Below, one piece after another: positions 8,097 through 18,845 of a stretch of 52,304 nucleotides of DNA; the first letter of the stretch is position 1; every line of letters begins with the position of its first letter. The stretch covers positions 1-52,304 of the forward strand of contig JAGCUR010000009.1 in NCBI GenBank assembly GCA_017962745.1, in the 5' to 3' direction. Position numbers and translations under genes: made by a program. The notes beneath the pieces were generated by a model that saw only the letters and a program-made list of their open reading frames with translations, did not search any database and was not told the DNA's origin. The DNA is from Bacilli bacterium. Lineage in GTDB: Bacteria; Bacillota_I; Bacilli_A; ML615J-28; CAG-698.

Positions 8097-11000
8097 TTAT
8101 TGAGGTAAACCGTATTGAACCATTACGCTACCTTCATATTCTTGGATACTTAAATAATATCCATCTAAAATTGCATAATCTGCTTCTTGATCATACTCTT
8201 CTACTTGATCGATGAATGAAGCAACTACTTCTGCCGCATCTACTCCTTCAGGTAATGTTAGTTGTACAAATATAATGCCATATTCTTCATTTGAATTCCA
8301 AGTATATTCAGCGCCTTCATATCCGAAGATATAGAAGTCTTCGAAGCCTAAGAAATTAGCAATTGATGCTACTGGCCAAAGTTCAGTGTCTTCTAATTCG
8401 TCGTCACCTTCTTCGCCGCCTTCACCGCCTTGGTTAGGTCTTACGAAGAAACCAATATTATCTACATAAACATTTTCTTCAGATGGATATACTGATACTT
8501 TTTCATCATTCATGATAATGAAGTAATAATCACCATCTTCATATAAAGTATATTCTAAATCATTTCCACCGCCTGTAATTACTTTTACATGATCTTCATA
8601 TACTTCAATATATGTATTATTGCCTTCTTCTTCTGATACATATATACCTTGTAGAGCTTTACCGATACTTGCAACTATTCTTCTAGTAAATAAGCCAAAG
8701 TCACCAGCTTCGATTGAGCCGTCATCGTTTACTGTAACATATACTTTTAATCCGTCATAATTAAAGTAGATATCTTCATCCTTTGAATATAGAGTGAATA
8801 TTTGAGTTTGTTCACCGTAAATTGTGACTGCACTTTCACCAACATTAACTTTTAAGTTATTTTCATTATAATATTCACCTTGAATTGCTTTTGGAACACT
8901 AGCAATTGCATCAGCTACTTGGTCACCTTTGAATCCATAAAGTAAATTATCATAATCACGGTTGTTAGCTAACTGGTAGTTAAATACATATTGTAAAACA
9001 TAGTATTCATCAACTGTAAATGATGGATTTAGCTTAGCTTTTAATTCTGCAACAAGATCGCTTAAAATTATAACGTATAATTCGTAGTTTTGTTCTTCCC
9101 AATTATCATCATAATCTTTATAAATGATTCTTGCATAATTATCAGCATTTAGAATTGGTAATGTAATTGTATAAGTTGCACCGCAATCTTCAATACATTC
9201 CCAGGTAATGCTTCCGGCACTTTCTTTAGTAGGGAATACTACTACTGCATCATTAAAGTATTCCCTTAAGAATAGATGAGCATTAGGATCAATTGGCATT
9301 GTACCTCTTTCAGTTGCACCGCAGACTTTACAAGAGTGATGTCTTACGCCTTCATGCTTACATGTAGCAGGAGAATCGATAATCCATTCATCGTAATCAC
9401 AAGCCTCTTCACCATAGTATTGTCTACATGTTGTACAGTAATGATTGTGATGTCCTTGATAATCAGTAAACCATGCAGGATTATTACCATCCATTTGCGG
9501 AGTATGTTGACCTGTTGCAGGGACAGTACCTAAAACTTTCTTTTCGTTACAGCAAGAACATACTTGATATTTTTCACCAGCAGTTCCGCATGTAGCACCA
9601 CTTTCAATAACTTCACCCCAAGTGTGATCGTTATCAGTTAAAGTTGAACCATTCTTAGTAACTAAAATACAGTTAGAGAATCCCGCATCCGCAAATGAAG
9701 TTACATTTGTATTGAAACTCTTGATTTCAAATGCTACATTGCTTGTTTCTTGACCATTGTAATTAGCATTGCTTACTACTTTAAAGATCATATGACTAGT
9801 TGGATTAATCCATAATTCGATAACTGATGTCATTCCGTATGAAGCTAGTGAGTCATCAGTAATCTTATAATATTCACAAGCAAATCCAGCGATTGTGGCA
9901 TCTTTTGATCCATCACGGACAACGCTAGCTGGATCATTTGCCATTGCTTCTAGATATTGTTCGTAATATGAATAAGCAAGACCACTTGTTCCTCTTAAGA
10001 AGTCATCGATTTGTGGTTTATTAACTATTTGTGTAATAGCATTTGGATCATTTTGATCAAATGATTGCCATACAATAGTTTTACCATTAACTGCAAATGG
10101 ATATACTATAGCGCTACCTTTTGTCCAAGTCTTGCTTGTAGCATCATATAAGTATTCAGTAACTGATGTAGATGATCCTGAATATGCATATGAATAAATG
10201 TAACTTTCACCAATCTTTACTAGCTTGAAGCCTAAAATTTCTGCTTCAAAGTTTTCAGGAATAATGTATTGAATTGGTTCATATTCTTCATATTGAACAT
10301 GGATCATTAAAGCTTCTACGCCACCAGTTGAACCCATTGATGCATAAACTTTTAATGTATCATAATTTTCAAATGTATAAACATATTCATAGCTATCAAA
10401 AATAAAGCCAGCTTTTAAAAGTTGCGCATTATATTCTGCTGCTGTTTGATCGTTTACAGCACCAGTTACATAAATGTATAAGCTTACATTATATTCTTGA
10501 GCCATAAATGATCTATTAGTTCCATCAAGTTTAGGTAAAACTTGTTCAACTGCCGCATTAAACTTAGCAGTGATTTCGCTACTTGGCCATGGATTAGATG
10601 TCATTTCTTGTAAATAGAACTTAATTGCTAACATGCCACTTTCAAAGCTTGCTTCTACTACAGCAGCATCATATTCGCCATATCTATTAACATATAGGTC
10701 TTCATCTTGAACTGTAAAGCCAGCACGAACTAATTTTTCTAACCATAAAGTAGCATCTTTTTGGTCTACGCCACTTACAAGAACGCTTAACTGGCCTTGA
10801 ATTTCGAGTGCAGTTACACCGCTAAACTCACCTTCGAATGCAGGAACAGTTGCATGTGTACCAAATATCTTAGCAATTGCTTCAGCTGGCCATTCAGGCT
10901 CGCCTTGAGGGATTGGACCAGTATAGAATACTGTACACATTGTATATCCTGAATATGAAGATACAGAAATGCTTAGTTGAGATTGATAATCTGCTGAATG

Positions 11001-12026
11001 ATATTCTAAAGTGAATGTCACAACACCTTCATAAGTAGATGATGAAACTTCACCTTTTACTAAACCTGCAGCTTCAAAATTAGGGCCAATGATGTTAGCG
11101 ATTGCAAGTATACTTTCTTCGCTAGCATCGCTTACGCCTTCAGCTTCAAAATTAATATTAGTTGTAACTTTGTTCTTAATTTCAAAAATAGGAACAACTA
11201 CGCTAGTTACATAATCTGGGAATACAATATCAATTCCAGTTGCTTCTTTGAATTGTGCTTGGAAAGTAGCAACCGCGATTTCATCAGTTTGAACTCCGCT
11301 TGCTTCAAATGCAGCTACTTGGATTTCTCCATTTTCACCTTGAGCTAGCGACATGCCTAAGAAACTATCGCCATTATCTTTAGTGAAGCCTTCAAATGTT
11401 TCTTCATAACCATTTTCTTTAACGATCTTATCAAAGTATGCTTTATATGAAGCAAATGATTCTGTTGATCCGATTACGATAGCACCGAATCCTACTAAGC
11501 CGTCACTATTAATGCTTTCACCTCTAACAGTGCCGCCTTCAGGTAATCTGAAGTTAGCGATGCCAGAAATCCTTCTAATCTTTTCTTGAGCTTCGTTTCT
11601 AGCTTTATCATCAGTACCAGTACCACTGCCACTTCCGCCGCCGCTTCCACCATTAGGGTCTTTAGAGAATGTGCCATGGCTATTAGATACAGTACCATCA
11701 CCAAATGTACAATAATTCTTATTGCCTTCTTCTTCTACATAATATCTACCATTTTCTTCGTAGATTACAAATTCTTGTACTTTTCCGCTAGGATCAGTAA
11801 TAGACACTTTTGATTCACCTACTACTACAACTACATCGTCACCATAATATGTGCCTTGTAGATTAGCAGGAAGCTTAGCAACAGTAGCACCGCTTTGGCT
11901 TCCGCCACCGCCTTCGCCACCATTACCACCACCATTGTTTGATCCGCCCATTTGACAGGCTGCTAATGCGAATACGCATATAGCTAAAACAAAAGCGACT
12001 AACACTCTTTTAATAATTTTTGTCAT
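8097..12026 (-). CDS. Giant modular lipoprotein with repeated domains and a Cys-rich segment
   Basis: A 1309-aa surface protein of unknown function. The signal peptide ends in the lipobox LAAC (Cys24) and is followed by a Gly/Ser linker. At least three module types are visible. A beta-rich module starting near LQGxY occurs at about 51-117, 1044-1116 and 1121-1197. A module opening with W-P (or similar) and a FxxxL/V helix pattern occurs at about 148-250, 379-475, 480-580 and 1216-1309. A segment at 800-917 has two or three H-W...ATC...C-x2-C repeats like those in Bacillota cell-surface proteins. It is monocistronic with its own promoter, GGAGG and terminator. Anchoring is confident; function is not assignable. 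Confidence 0.75.
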   Translation of the reverse strand: MTKIIKRVLVAFVLAICVFALAACQMGGSNNGGGNGGEGGGGSQSGATVAKLPANLQGTYYGDDVVVVVGESKVSITDPSGKVQEFVIYEENGRYYVEEEGNKNYCTFGDGTVSNSHGTFSKDPNGGSGGGSGSGTGTDDKARNEAQEKIRRISGIANFRLPEGGTVRGESINSDGLVGFGAIVIGSTESFASYKAYFDKIVKENGYEETFEGFTKDNGDSFLGMSLAQGENGEIQVAAFEASGVQTDEIAVATFQAQFKEATGIDIVFPDYVTSVVVPIFEIKNKVTTNINFEAEGVSDASEESILAIANIIGPNFEAAGLVKGEVSSSTYEGVVTFTLEYHSADYQSQLSISVSSYSGYTMCTVFYTGPIPQGEPEWPAEAIAKIFGTHATVPAFEGEFSGVTALEIQGQLSVLVSGVDQKDATLWLEKLVRAGFTVQDEDLYVNRYGEYDAAVVEASFESGMLAIKFYLQEMTSNPWPSSEITAKFNAAVEQVLPKLDGTNRSFMAQEYNVSLYIYVTGAVNDQTAAEYNAQLLKAGFIFDSYEYVYTFENYDTLKVYASMGSTGGVEALMIHVQYEEYEPIQYIIPENFEAEILGFKLVKIGESYIYSYAYSGSSTSVTEYLYDATSKTWTKGSAIVYPFAVNGKTIVWQSFDQNDPNAITQIVNKPQIDDFLRGTSGLAYSYYEQYLEAMANDPASVVRDGSKDATIAGFACEYYKITDDSLASYGMTSVIELWINPTSHMIFKVVSNANYNGQETSNVAFEIKSFNTNVTSFADAGFSNCILVTKNGSTLTDNDHTWGEVIESGATCGTAGEKYQVCSCCNEKKVLGTVPATGQHTPQMDGNNPAWFTDYQGHHNHYCTTCRQYYGEEACDYDEWIIDSPATCKHEGVRHHSCKVCGATERGTMPIDPNAHLFLREYFNDAVVVFPTKESAGSITWECIEDCGATYTITLPILNADNYARIIYKDYDDNWEEQNYELYVIILSDLVAELKAKLNPSFTVDEYYVLQYVFNYQLANNRDYDNLLYGFKGDQVADAIASVPKAIQGEYYNENNLKVNVGESAVTIYGEQTQIFTLYSKDEDIYFNYDGLKVYVTVNDDGSIEAGDFGLFTRRIVASIGKALQGIYVSEEEGNNTYIEVYEDHVKVITGGGNDLEYTLYEDGDYYFIIMNDEKVSVYPSEENVYVDNIGFFVRPNQGGEGGEEGDDELEDTELWPVASIANFLGFEDFYIFGYEGAEYTWNSNEEYGIIFVQLTLPEGVDAAEVVASFIDQVEEYDQEADYAILDGYYLSIQEYEGSVMVQYGLPQ

Positions 12027-12062
12027 AATATCCTCCGTTTTTAAAAGACTGCTTATAGTTTA

Positions 12063-12090
12063 ATTATATTCTATTTAAATACAATTGCAA
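12063..12090 (-). promoter_or_regulatory. Promoter of the giant lipoprotein gene
   Basis: Minus-strand TTGCAA (12090-12085), 16 bp, TATAAT (12068-12063). GGAGG lies 6 nt before the ATG at 12026. The -35 box is part of an inverted TTGCAA pair with 12106-12111, which might also serve as weak termination after recD2. Confidence 0.6.
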
Positions 12091-12114
12091 GAAAAGGTTA
12101 GTTCATTGCAATTT

Positions 12115-14412
12115 TTATAAAAAATCAAAAGGCGATATCTCTTCAATATCATCTTCTTCAGTATCAATAATTGCATCACTTGTCTTAAGTTTAGCTGGTT
12201 CATTAAAGATTTCTTTAATGCGACTAGATAGCTTAGTATGACGATCATCTTCAATCTCCACAATTCCTTTTCTCATCGCTTCCACATTCCCCATCATTAT
12301 TAAATACTTCTTTGCCCTTGTAATTGCTGTATAAATCAGTTTACGTTTAAGCATAATATAGTATTTAAAACTAAATGGTACGATAACTAGAGAAAACTCA
12401 CTACCTTGTGATTTATGAATTGATATTGCGTAAGCTAACATCAAATCTTCTAATTCATCTTTAGTGTATTCTACTTCGCCGATATCAAAGCTTACTTTTA
12501 GGTTAAGTAGTTTATCATCAATTAAGTTAATACTACTGATATAACCAATATCACCATTCATGATATTCTTTTCGCTTCTATTAACCAGTTGAATTACTTT
12601 ATCGCCTTCTCTAAACCTTTTACCTAAATGCATAAATTCTTTACCACTTGGGTTAAAGTGTGATTGCAATTCATGATTAATAGCATCAATTCCAATAGCG
12701 CCTCTATACATCGGTACTAAGACTTGAATATCTTTAACTAAATTCATCCCTTTATCAAGTGCATTAGCAACTGTTTTAATAATGAATGGAATGATATGAC
12801 TATCATCACATACTAAAAAGTTACGATCATGCTTTAGGGTAGTTACATCATATGGAAGCGCCCCTTTATTTACGCTATGTGCTAACTCTACAATCGAAGA
12901 ATTAGCTGCTTGACGATGAATATGTTCTAGTTTAATCGTTGTTATTTCTTTCGTATTAATTAAATCAAGTAACACGTTCCCACAAGCAACTGATGGTAAC
13001 TGGTCGGCATCACCCACAATTACTACTTTGCAATCATCGTTAATGGCTGATAACAGCCTATAAGCAAGATCCGCATCAACCATACTAAATTCATCCACAA
13101 TTAACATTTTGATATCTAACTTATTGGCAGAATTATACATAAACCTTTCGGCTCCTTCGTAGCCAAGTAATTTGTGGATTGTAGAAGCGTTATGGAATGT
13201 TAATTCTTTTAACCTCTTGGCAGCTCTACCCGTTGGTGCTGCAAGCGCAATCGTGTCGCTAGCCGCATCAGAATTCTTAAATAAATTTGAATATATATCT
13301 ACAATCGCTTTAATGATTGTTGATTTACCAGTTCCTGGTCCACCAGTAATAATGACAATTGGTTCTAGTAATGCTTTTTTAATCGCTTCTTTTTGCTTAT
13401 CCGTATAAGTAATTTTATTAATACGCATTACTTCTTCTAAAACGTAATTAATCTTTTCTTCTTTAAATTCTGATTTAGAATTTTGTAATAACTTATAAAT
13501 GATTCTAGCAATATTATATTCATCGTTATATGTCTTAGCTACATAGATAAGATTATCTTCATCGATAACAATTTTACCTTCATTCTTTAAATCATTTAAA
13601 TAATCAAGGAAGTCATCTTTGGCTAAAATCTTTTCATCTTTATCTAAGAACTTAATGCATTCACTATAAAGGCTTGCTTCATCTACATAAGTATCACCGC
13701 TTGATGCACAGTATCTGACTAGACAGTAATTAATTAATGCTTTAAGTCTAACTGGAGCATCTTTTTTAATACCTACAAGGGTAGCTATATTATCAGCTCT
13801 AATAAAGCCAATACCTTCTACTTTATACATTAAGATATATGGATTATCTTTAATCTTATCAAGCGATGCTGTGCCAAATGTCTTGTAAATCACATTAGCC
13901 ATATGCATCGTTAACCCCAAATTAAGTAGTTCCACAATCACTTTTTTAGATGATGTATTTAAAACAATATTTTCATAGATGATTGTTTTTAGGTTTGATC
14001 TAATACCCATCCCATCTAAAACGGATTTATCATTTGCAATCATATCTAGCGCTTTAGGCCCTAGCTTTTCATATATCTTTAAAGCAGTAGCTGGCCCTAC
14101 TCCTGGAAAGTTATCACTAGAAAGATATGCAATGATTCCTTCTTTAGAGTCTTCATTTAATCTTTCAAATGTTTTAGCTTTAAACTGTGGCCCAAACTGC
14201 GTAGTTTCAAATTCACCACTAAATTTGTATTCTTCTTCTAAGATCGGTTTACGATCAAAGACTGATAAAACACTAAATGTATTAGTAAATAAAATATTAC
14301 GATATTTTGCTAAGTCTTTATCGTTAAAATCAATTTTTAATTTAACGATTCCAAATGATTTAGCTTCATCGTAATAATTTATTTTAGTAACTATGCCATG
14401 AATAGTATCCAT
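12115..14412 (-). CDS. recD2: RecD2-type DNA helicase
   Basis: A 5'-3' superfamily 1B helicase acting in DNA repair without RecBC. The 765 aa carry an N-terminal OB-like domain, a helix-hairpin-helix segment (FPGVGPATALKIYEKLG), Walker A GGPGTGKST near residue 355, Walker B VDEFSMVD, motif III GDADQLPSV, and the late motifs AYAISIHKSQGSEF and YTAITRAKKYL. The long N-terminal extension separates RecD2 from RecBCD-type RecD. Its ATG overlaps the mnmA stop (TAATG). Last gene of the walJ operon. Confidence 0.95.
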   Translation of the reverse strand: MDTIHGIVTKINYYDEAKSFGIVKLKIDFNDKDLAKYRNILFTNTFSVLSVFDRKPILEEEYKFSGEFETTQFGPQFKAKTFERLNEDSKEGIIAYLSSDNFPGVGPATALKIYEKLGPKALDMIANDKSVLDGMGIRSNLKTIIYENIVLNTSSKKVIVELLNLGLTMHMANVIYKTFGTASLDKIKDNPYILMYKVEGIGFIRADNIATLVGIKKDAPVRLKALINYCLVRYCASSGDTYVDEASLYSECIKFLDKDEKILAKDDFLDYLNDLKNEGKIVIDEDNLIYVAKTYNDEYNIARIIYKLLQNSKSEFKEEKINYVLEEVMRINKITYTDKQKEAIKKALLEPIVIITGGPGTGKSTIIKAIVDIYSNLFKNSDAASDTIALAAPTGRAAKRLKELTFHNASTIHKLLGYEGAERFMYNSANKLDIKMLIVDEFSMVDADLAYRLLSAINDDCKVVIVGDADQLPSVACGNVLLDLINTKEITTIKLEHIHRQAANSSIVELAHSVNKGALPYDVTTLKHDRNFLVCDDSHIIPFIIKTVANALDKGMNLVKDIQVLVPMYRGAIGIDAINHELQSHFNPSGKEFMHLGKRFREGDKVIQLVNRSEKNIMNGDIGYISSINLIDDKLLNLKVSFDIGEVEYTKDELEDLMLAYAISIHKSQGSEFSLVIVPFSFKYYIMLKRKLIYTAITRAKKYLIMMGNVEAMRKGIVEIEDDRHTKLSSRIKEIFNEPAKLKTSDAIIDTEEDDIEEISPFDFL

Positions 14413-15530
14413 TAGTAGTGCCTCTTCACATCATCCATGAATACTTCTTCAATCGTTGATCCACCAAGGACAACATCACCATCATAAAAGACAGCGGCTT
14501 GACCTGGTGTAACTGCTCTTGATTTATCTGGATATTTTACTTCTAAGTGATCTTTATCAATCCAGCTTAGAATTACATTTACATCTTTTTGACGGTATCT
14601 AAATTTTGCACTGCATTTTAGTTCGCCACTAAACGGAGCCCCTAACCAGTTAATATTAGATACGATACATCTATTCGAATATAAGTATTCTTGGTCATCT
14701 CCTTGACCAACATACAATACATTTTCCTTCACATCTTTGCCAATTACAAACCAAGCATCCCCAGGTCCACCAATTGATAAGCCGTGGCGCTGGCCAATTG
14801 TATAATACATGATACCTTCATGACTACCAACCACTTTGCCATCCATTGTTTTCATTAAGCCCGGTTTTGCTGGAATATAGTTCTTTAAAAACTCTCTAAA
14901 GTTTCTTTCACCGATAAAACATACGCCAGTAGAATCTTTTTTAGTAGCGATATTTAGGCCATATTCTTTTGCAATCTTTCTAACTTCTGGTTTACACATA
15001 TCACCAATTGGAAAAATAGTTTTCGCTATTTGGGCATGAGACAATTGACACAAGAAATATGATTGGTCTTTATTTTGGTCTACGCCTCTTAAAAGCATGT
15101 CCCCATCGCTTCTAGCATAATGGCCCATAGCGATATAATCAAAGCCCATATCCATTGCCTTTTCTAAGAAACATTTAAACTTAATTTCTTTGTTACATAA
15201 AATATCAGGGTTAGGAGTTCTTCCTTTAGAGTATTCATCGATAAAGTATTTGAATACATTATCCCAGTATTCCCCTACAAAATCAATTCTATGTAATTTA
15301 ATCCCTAGCTTATTCGCTACATCCACTGCATCCATATAATCTTTTTCTTGAGGGCAAGTATCATTTGGATCATTAGGATTCCCTAGAACATCATTATTGA
15401 TGGATGAATCCCAATTTCTCATGAACATCGCTTCTACGTCATATCCAGCTTTTAATAAAACTATGCAAGCTACAGCACTATCAACTCCACCTGATAAGCC
15501 TACTACTACTCTTTTTCTTGCTTCATCCAT
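14412..15530 (-). CDS. mnmA: tRNA-specific 2-thiouridylase MnmA
   Basis: Adds sulfur to the wobble uridine of Lys, Glu and Gln tRNAs using ATP and a cysteine desulfurase sulfur donor. The 372 aa begin with a PP-loop (VGLSGGVDSAVA). The two catalytic cysteines lie in PNPDILCNKEIKF and GVCFIGERNF, and MGHYAR supplies another family segment. C-terminal beta domains include QRHGLSIGGPG and VTPGQAAVFYDGD. It follows uvrB by 12 bp and overlaps recD2 by 1 nt. Confidence 0.97.
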   Translation of the reverse strand: MDEARKRVVVGLSGGVDSAVACIVLLKAGYDVEAMFMRNWDSSINNDVLGNPNDPNDTCPQEKDYMDAVDVANKLGIKLHRIDFVGEYWDNVFKYFIDEYSKGRTPNPDILCNKEIKFKCFLEKAMDMGFDYIAMGHYARSDGDMLLRGVDQNKDQSYFLCQLSHAQIAKTIFPIGDMCKPEVRKIAKEYGLNIATKKDSTGVCFIGERNFREFLKNYIPAKPGLMKTMDGKVVGSHEGIMYYTIGQRHGLSIGGPGDAWFVIGKDVKENVLYVGQGDDQEYLYSNRCIVSNINWLGAPFSGELKCSAKFRYRQKDVNVILSWIDKDHLEVKYPDKSRAVTPGQAAVFYDGDVVLGGSTIEEVFMDDVKRHY

Positions 15531-15542
15531 CGTTAATCCTTT

Positions 15543-17504
15543 CTAAAGCGTTGCTTTAATTTCAAATATAATATCACGCAAACTCATTGCTTCCTCGAAA
15601 TTAAGTTCTTTAGCAGTTTGCTTCATCTTAATTTCTAACTTAGCAATAATTGCTTTCTTTTCTAGTGTACTCATCTTATCATAATCTGATAAATCTACAC
15701 TAGCATTATTATCTCTTACTATAATTAAATCATCACTAATATCTTTAATAATAGTTTTCGGTATAATTTCATGTTCTTTGTTATATGCTTCTTGAATGTT
15801 ACGACGTCTATAAGTTTCTACCATCGCATTCTTCATTGATTCGGTGATGTTATCCGCATACATGATAACTTTACCATTAGCGTTTCTAGCAGCTCTACCT
15901 ATAATTTGAATAAGTGAAGTTTCACTTCTTAAGAACCCTTCTTTATCCGCATCTAGTATTGCAATCAAACTAACTTCGGGAATATCTAATCCTTCTCTAA
16001 GTAAGTTAATACCAACTAGCACATCGACTGTACCATTACGTAAGTTTCTAATTACTTCCATTCTTTCTAATGATTTAATTTCTGAATGTAAGTAAGCTAC
16101 TTTAATGCCGATATCTTTTAAGTAATTAGTTAGAGTTTCACTCATTTTAATAGTGAGGGTTAAAACAAGGACACGCTCATTAGCACTAATTCTTTTTTTA
16201 ATCTCAGCTACTAAGTCATCAATTTGACCATCAGTCTTCCTAACCTCTACAATCGGATCAAGTAATCCTGTTGGTCTAATAATTTGCTCTACAATCTCAG
16301 CACTCTTTGATTTTTCTTCATCTCCTGGAGTAGCTGATACATATATTACTTTATCAATTTTCTTTTCAAATTCATTATATTTAAGCGGCCTATTATCTAG
16401 CGCACTAGGTAATCTAAAACCGTATTCTACTAAACTTTCTTTTCTGGCTCTATCACCATTATACATGCCTCTTACTTGCGGTAGCGTTACATGTGATTCA
16501 TCCACAACTAACAAAAAGTCATTATTAAAGAAATCCATTAAAGTATAAGGTGTTTCGCCTTCAGCTCTTAAAGATAAGTGTCTAGAATAATTTTCAACTC
16601 CGCTACAAGTTCCAATCTCTTCTAACATTTCTAAATCATATTTAGTACGCTGGGCTATTCTTTCAGCTTCTAAGAGTTTACCATTTTCTTTAAAATAATT
16701 AATTCTTTCTTCAAGTTCTGCTTTTATTCTTCTAATACCTTCTTGAAGTTTGGCATCACTAATTGAGAATAGGGTAGCAGGATAAATCGTAATGATTTGT
16801 TTAGATGCTTTAGGGTGCATTGTGGATAAATCTAAGACTTTGATCTTTTCGATCTCATCAAACATAAATTCGATTCTGATTACTTCTTCAGCCATACCAG
16901 TTAAAATGATATCTACGATATCACCTTTAACTCTAAACGTTCCACGCTCTAATGAAAAATCATTTCGTTTATATTGTAAGTTAACTAACTTTTCAAGTAA
17001 TTCATCCCTTTTAACTACTTCCCCAACACGTAATAGTAACATGTTGTTTTTATAATCTTCCGGATCACCAATTCCATATATACAGCTTACACTACTTACA
17101 ACTATTACATTTTTATCCGTAAGTAAGCTTGATACGGCGCTATGACGCATTTGATCGATATCATCATTAATTGAACAATCTTTTTCAATATATAAATCTT
17201 TAAATGCTACATATGCTTCTGGTTGATAATAATCATAATATGAAATAAAGAATTCAACTCTATTTTCGGGAAAGAATGATTTTAACTCTCCATAAAGCTG
17301 ACCCGCTAAGGTTTTATTATGAGCTAGTACTAAAACATTTTTACCATATGCTTCGATTACATTAGCGATTGTGTACGTTTTACCAGTTCCCGTTGCACCT
17401 AGTAACGTTTGCGCTTTAACGCCATTATTTAAATTGTTAATTAATTTAGCTATAGCTGCCGGCTGATCACCAGTTGGCTTATAGTTACTATGCAACTTAA
17501 ACAT
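15543..17504 (-). CDS. uvrB: UvrABC system protein B
   Basis: Damage-verifying helicase of nucleotide excision repair. The 653 aa include Walker [11 protein letters not shown] (about residues 34-43), the beta-hairpin region beginning [11 protein letters not shown], the DEAD-like [18 protein letters not shown], motif [15 protein letters not shown], and a C-terminal UVR domain ([17 protein letters not shown]) for UvrC contact. uvrA is not in this window; in many Bacillota it is adjacent. Confidence 0.98.
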   Translation of the reverse strand: MFKLHSNYKPTGDQPAAIAKLINNLNNGVKAQTLLGATGTGKTYTIANVIEAYGKNVLVLAHNKTLAGQLYGELKSFFPENRVEFFISYYDYYQPEAYVAFKDLYIEKDCSINDDIDQMRHSAVSSLLTDKNVIVVSSVSCIYGIGDPEDYKNNMLLLRVGEVVKRDELLEKLVNLQYKRNDFSLERGTFRVKGDIVDIILTGMAEEVIRIEFMFDEIEKIKVLDLSTMHPKASKQIITIYPATLFSISDAKLQEGIRRIKAELEERINYFKENGKLLEAERIAQRTKYDLEMLEEIGTCSGVENYSRHLSLRAEGETPYTLMDFFNNDFLLVVDESHVTLPQVRGMYNGDRARKESLVEYGFRLPSALDNRPLKYNEFEKKIDKVIYVSATPGDEEKSKSAEIVEQIIRPTGLLDPIVEVRKTDGQIDDLVAEIKKRISANERVLVLTLTIKMSETLTNYLKDIGIKVAYLHSEIKSLERMEVIRNLRNGTVDVLVGINLLREGLDIPEVSLIAILDADKEGFLRSETSLIQIIGRAARNANGKVIMYADNITESMKNAMVETYRRRNIQEAYNKEHEIIPKTIIKDISDDLIIVRDNNASVDLSDYDKMSTLEKKAIIAKLEIKMKQTAKELNFEEAMSLRDIIFEIKATL

Positions 17505-17513
17505 AATTACTCC

Positions 17514-17972
17514 TTATTTATGATATTTATGATTATTAATAATCATGAAAGAACGGTAGATTTGCTCTATCAAGATAAGTCTCATCAATTGATGAGGATA
17601 AGTATTCTTACCAAATGATAAATGATAGTTAGCTCTATTAATTACTTCACTTGACAAACCAATTGATCCACCAATTACAAATGTAATATTTGGATAACCA
17701 TATGTAAACTTATCATTGATTAAGTTAGCGAGTTCTGGACTAGTTAACATCTTACCTTCGATTTCTAGACTAATTACATATTCATCATCTTTAATGTAAG
17801 AGAGGATTTCTTTTCCTTCTTCTTTTTTATTCTTTTCCTCATCAAGAGTATTAACTTCTTTAGCTTCAATAATATTAATTTTTGTAAAAGGGGTACATCT
17901 TTTTAAATATTCTTCAATTCCCTTTACTAAATAATCTTCTTTGATTTTACCAACACATACTATTTTAATCAT
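17514..17972 (-). CDS. rlmH: 23S rRNA pseudouridine-1915 N3-methyltransferase
   Basis: SPOUT methyltransferase modifying helix 69 of 23S rRNA after 70S assembly, using S-adenosylmethionine. The 152 aa end with the hallmark region FVIGGSIGLSSEVI, a serine-rich strand, and PHQLMRLILIEQIYR to the terminal HKYHK. It overlaps walJ by 8 nt and precedes uvrB by 9 bp. The walJ-rlmH proximity recurs in Bacilli. Confidence 0.96.
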   Translation of the reverse strand: MIKIVCVGKIKEDYLVKGIEEYLKRCTPFTKINIIEAKEVNTLDEEKNKKEEGKEILSYIKDDEYVISLEIEGKMLTSPELANLINDKFTYGYPNITFVIGGSIGLSSEVINRANYHLSFGKNTYPHQLMRLILIEQIYRSFMIINNHKYHK

Positions 17973-18747
17973 CGTCGCTCACTTCCATTACTTCTAGCGC
18001 TTCATGTTGCTTAGCTACTTTAATAGTTGGTAAATACTCGCCTTCTATTTTTTCTAAAACTGTATCAATTGCAACTTCTGGCGTATTGCATTCTTCACTT
18101 AGGTGAGCTAGGGTTACACATTCTAGTTTTTTTGATGCTAATATTTTATTTAACACTTCTCCACAAGTCACATTAGACATATGGTCATATATTGAAAGTA
18201 TTCTATTCTTTAGTTCTCTAGGTCGATCTGAGTCATTTAACATTTGAATATCATGATTTGATTCAATGATTAAATGTCTAACATTTTGTAGCAGAGTAAT
18301 ATATGGTGTTTTAATAAAGCCCGTATCGGCAAGGTATGCTAGACTTGCTTTTTTATAGACAAATAAATAACCAAAACAATTAGCTACATCGTGACTTAGA
18401 ATTAGCGGCATAAATACTAAATCTTTGATTTTATATTTCTTATTAGCTTCAATAAATTTAATATCGTAGCCTTTATAGTCAAAACCGTGTCTATGTACTA
18501 TTTCTTTAAAGGTAGCTTCATTAACATATAAAGATGCTTTTGTCTTTTTTAAATACATAGCAAGGTGCCCAATATGGTCAGAATGTTCATGGGTAACTAA
18601 AATTGCATCAATTTCTTTATTCTTAAGATCAAATCTAGCGCATGCTTGCTTAAAAGAGATACCGGCATCGATTAATACTTTGGCACCTCCTGCTTCTATA
18701 TATATTAAATTACCTTTCGAACCACTTGCGATAATTTGATATTTCAT
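17965..18747 (-). CDS. walJ: MBL-fold metallohydrolase, WalJ/YycJ family
   Basis: A 260-aa metallo-beta-lactamase-fold protein. The start (KYQIIASGSKGNLIYIEAGG) and metal motif VTHEHSDHIGHL match YycJ/WalJ, a reported exonuclease linked to cell-wall and mutation phenotypes in Bacillus. The further ligand positions ILSHDV, LADTGFI and a late histidine (LAHLSEE) are visible. First gene of a five-gene operon. The walRK-yycHI genes that usually precede it are not here. Confidence 0.87.
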   Translation of the reverse strand: MKYQIIASGSKGNLIYIEAGGAKVLIDAGISFKQACARFDLKNKEIDAILVTHEHSDHIGHLAMYLKKTKASLYVNEATFKEIVHRHGFDYKGYDIKFIEANKKYKIKDLVFMPLILSHDVANCFGYLFVYKKASLAYLADTGFIKTPYITLLQNVRHLIIESNHDIQMLNDSDRPRELKNRILSIYDHMSNVTCGEVLNKILASKKLECVTLAHLSEECNTPEVAIDTVLEKIEGEYLPTIKVAKQHEALEVMEVSDDD

Positions 18748-18768
18748 AAACTTTACCTTTGTATATAG

Positions 18769-18797
18769 ATTATACCATTAATGAAATAATATTTAAA
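18769..18797 (-). promoter_or_regulatory. Promoter of the walJ-recD2 operon
   Basis: Minus-strand TTTAAA (18797-18792), 17 bp, then TATAAT (18774-18769) preceded by TGG, an extended -10. AAAGG lies 8 nt before the ATG. Confidence 0.65.
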
Positions 18798-18807
18798 CTT
18801 AAAGCGA

Positions 18808-18838
18808 TAAAAAAAGAATGGACAAGTTGTCCATTCTT
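18808..18838 (-). terminator. Terminator of the SurA/PrsA-like gene
   Basis: AAGAATGGACAA (18814-18825) is perfectly inverted at 18827-18838, with a T run beyond it on the minus strand. Confidence 0.87.
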
Positions 18839-18845
18839 AATTTGA

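Noticed and set aside
12085-12111. TTGCAA inverted pair as the recD2 terminator
   Set aside because: Only 8-9 bp with a loop of about 15 nt and no T run; it is better explained as the lipoprotein promoter region.
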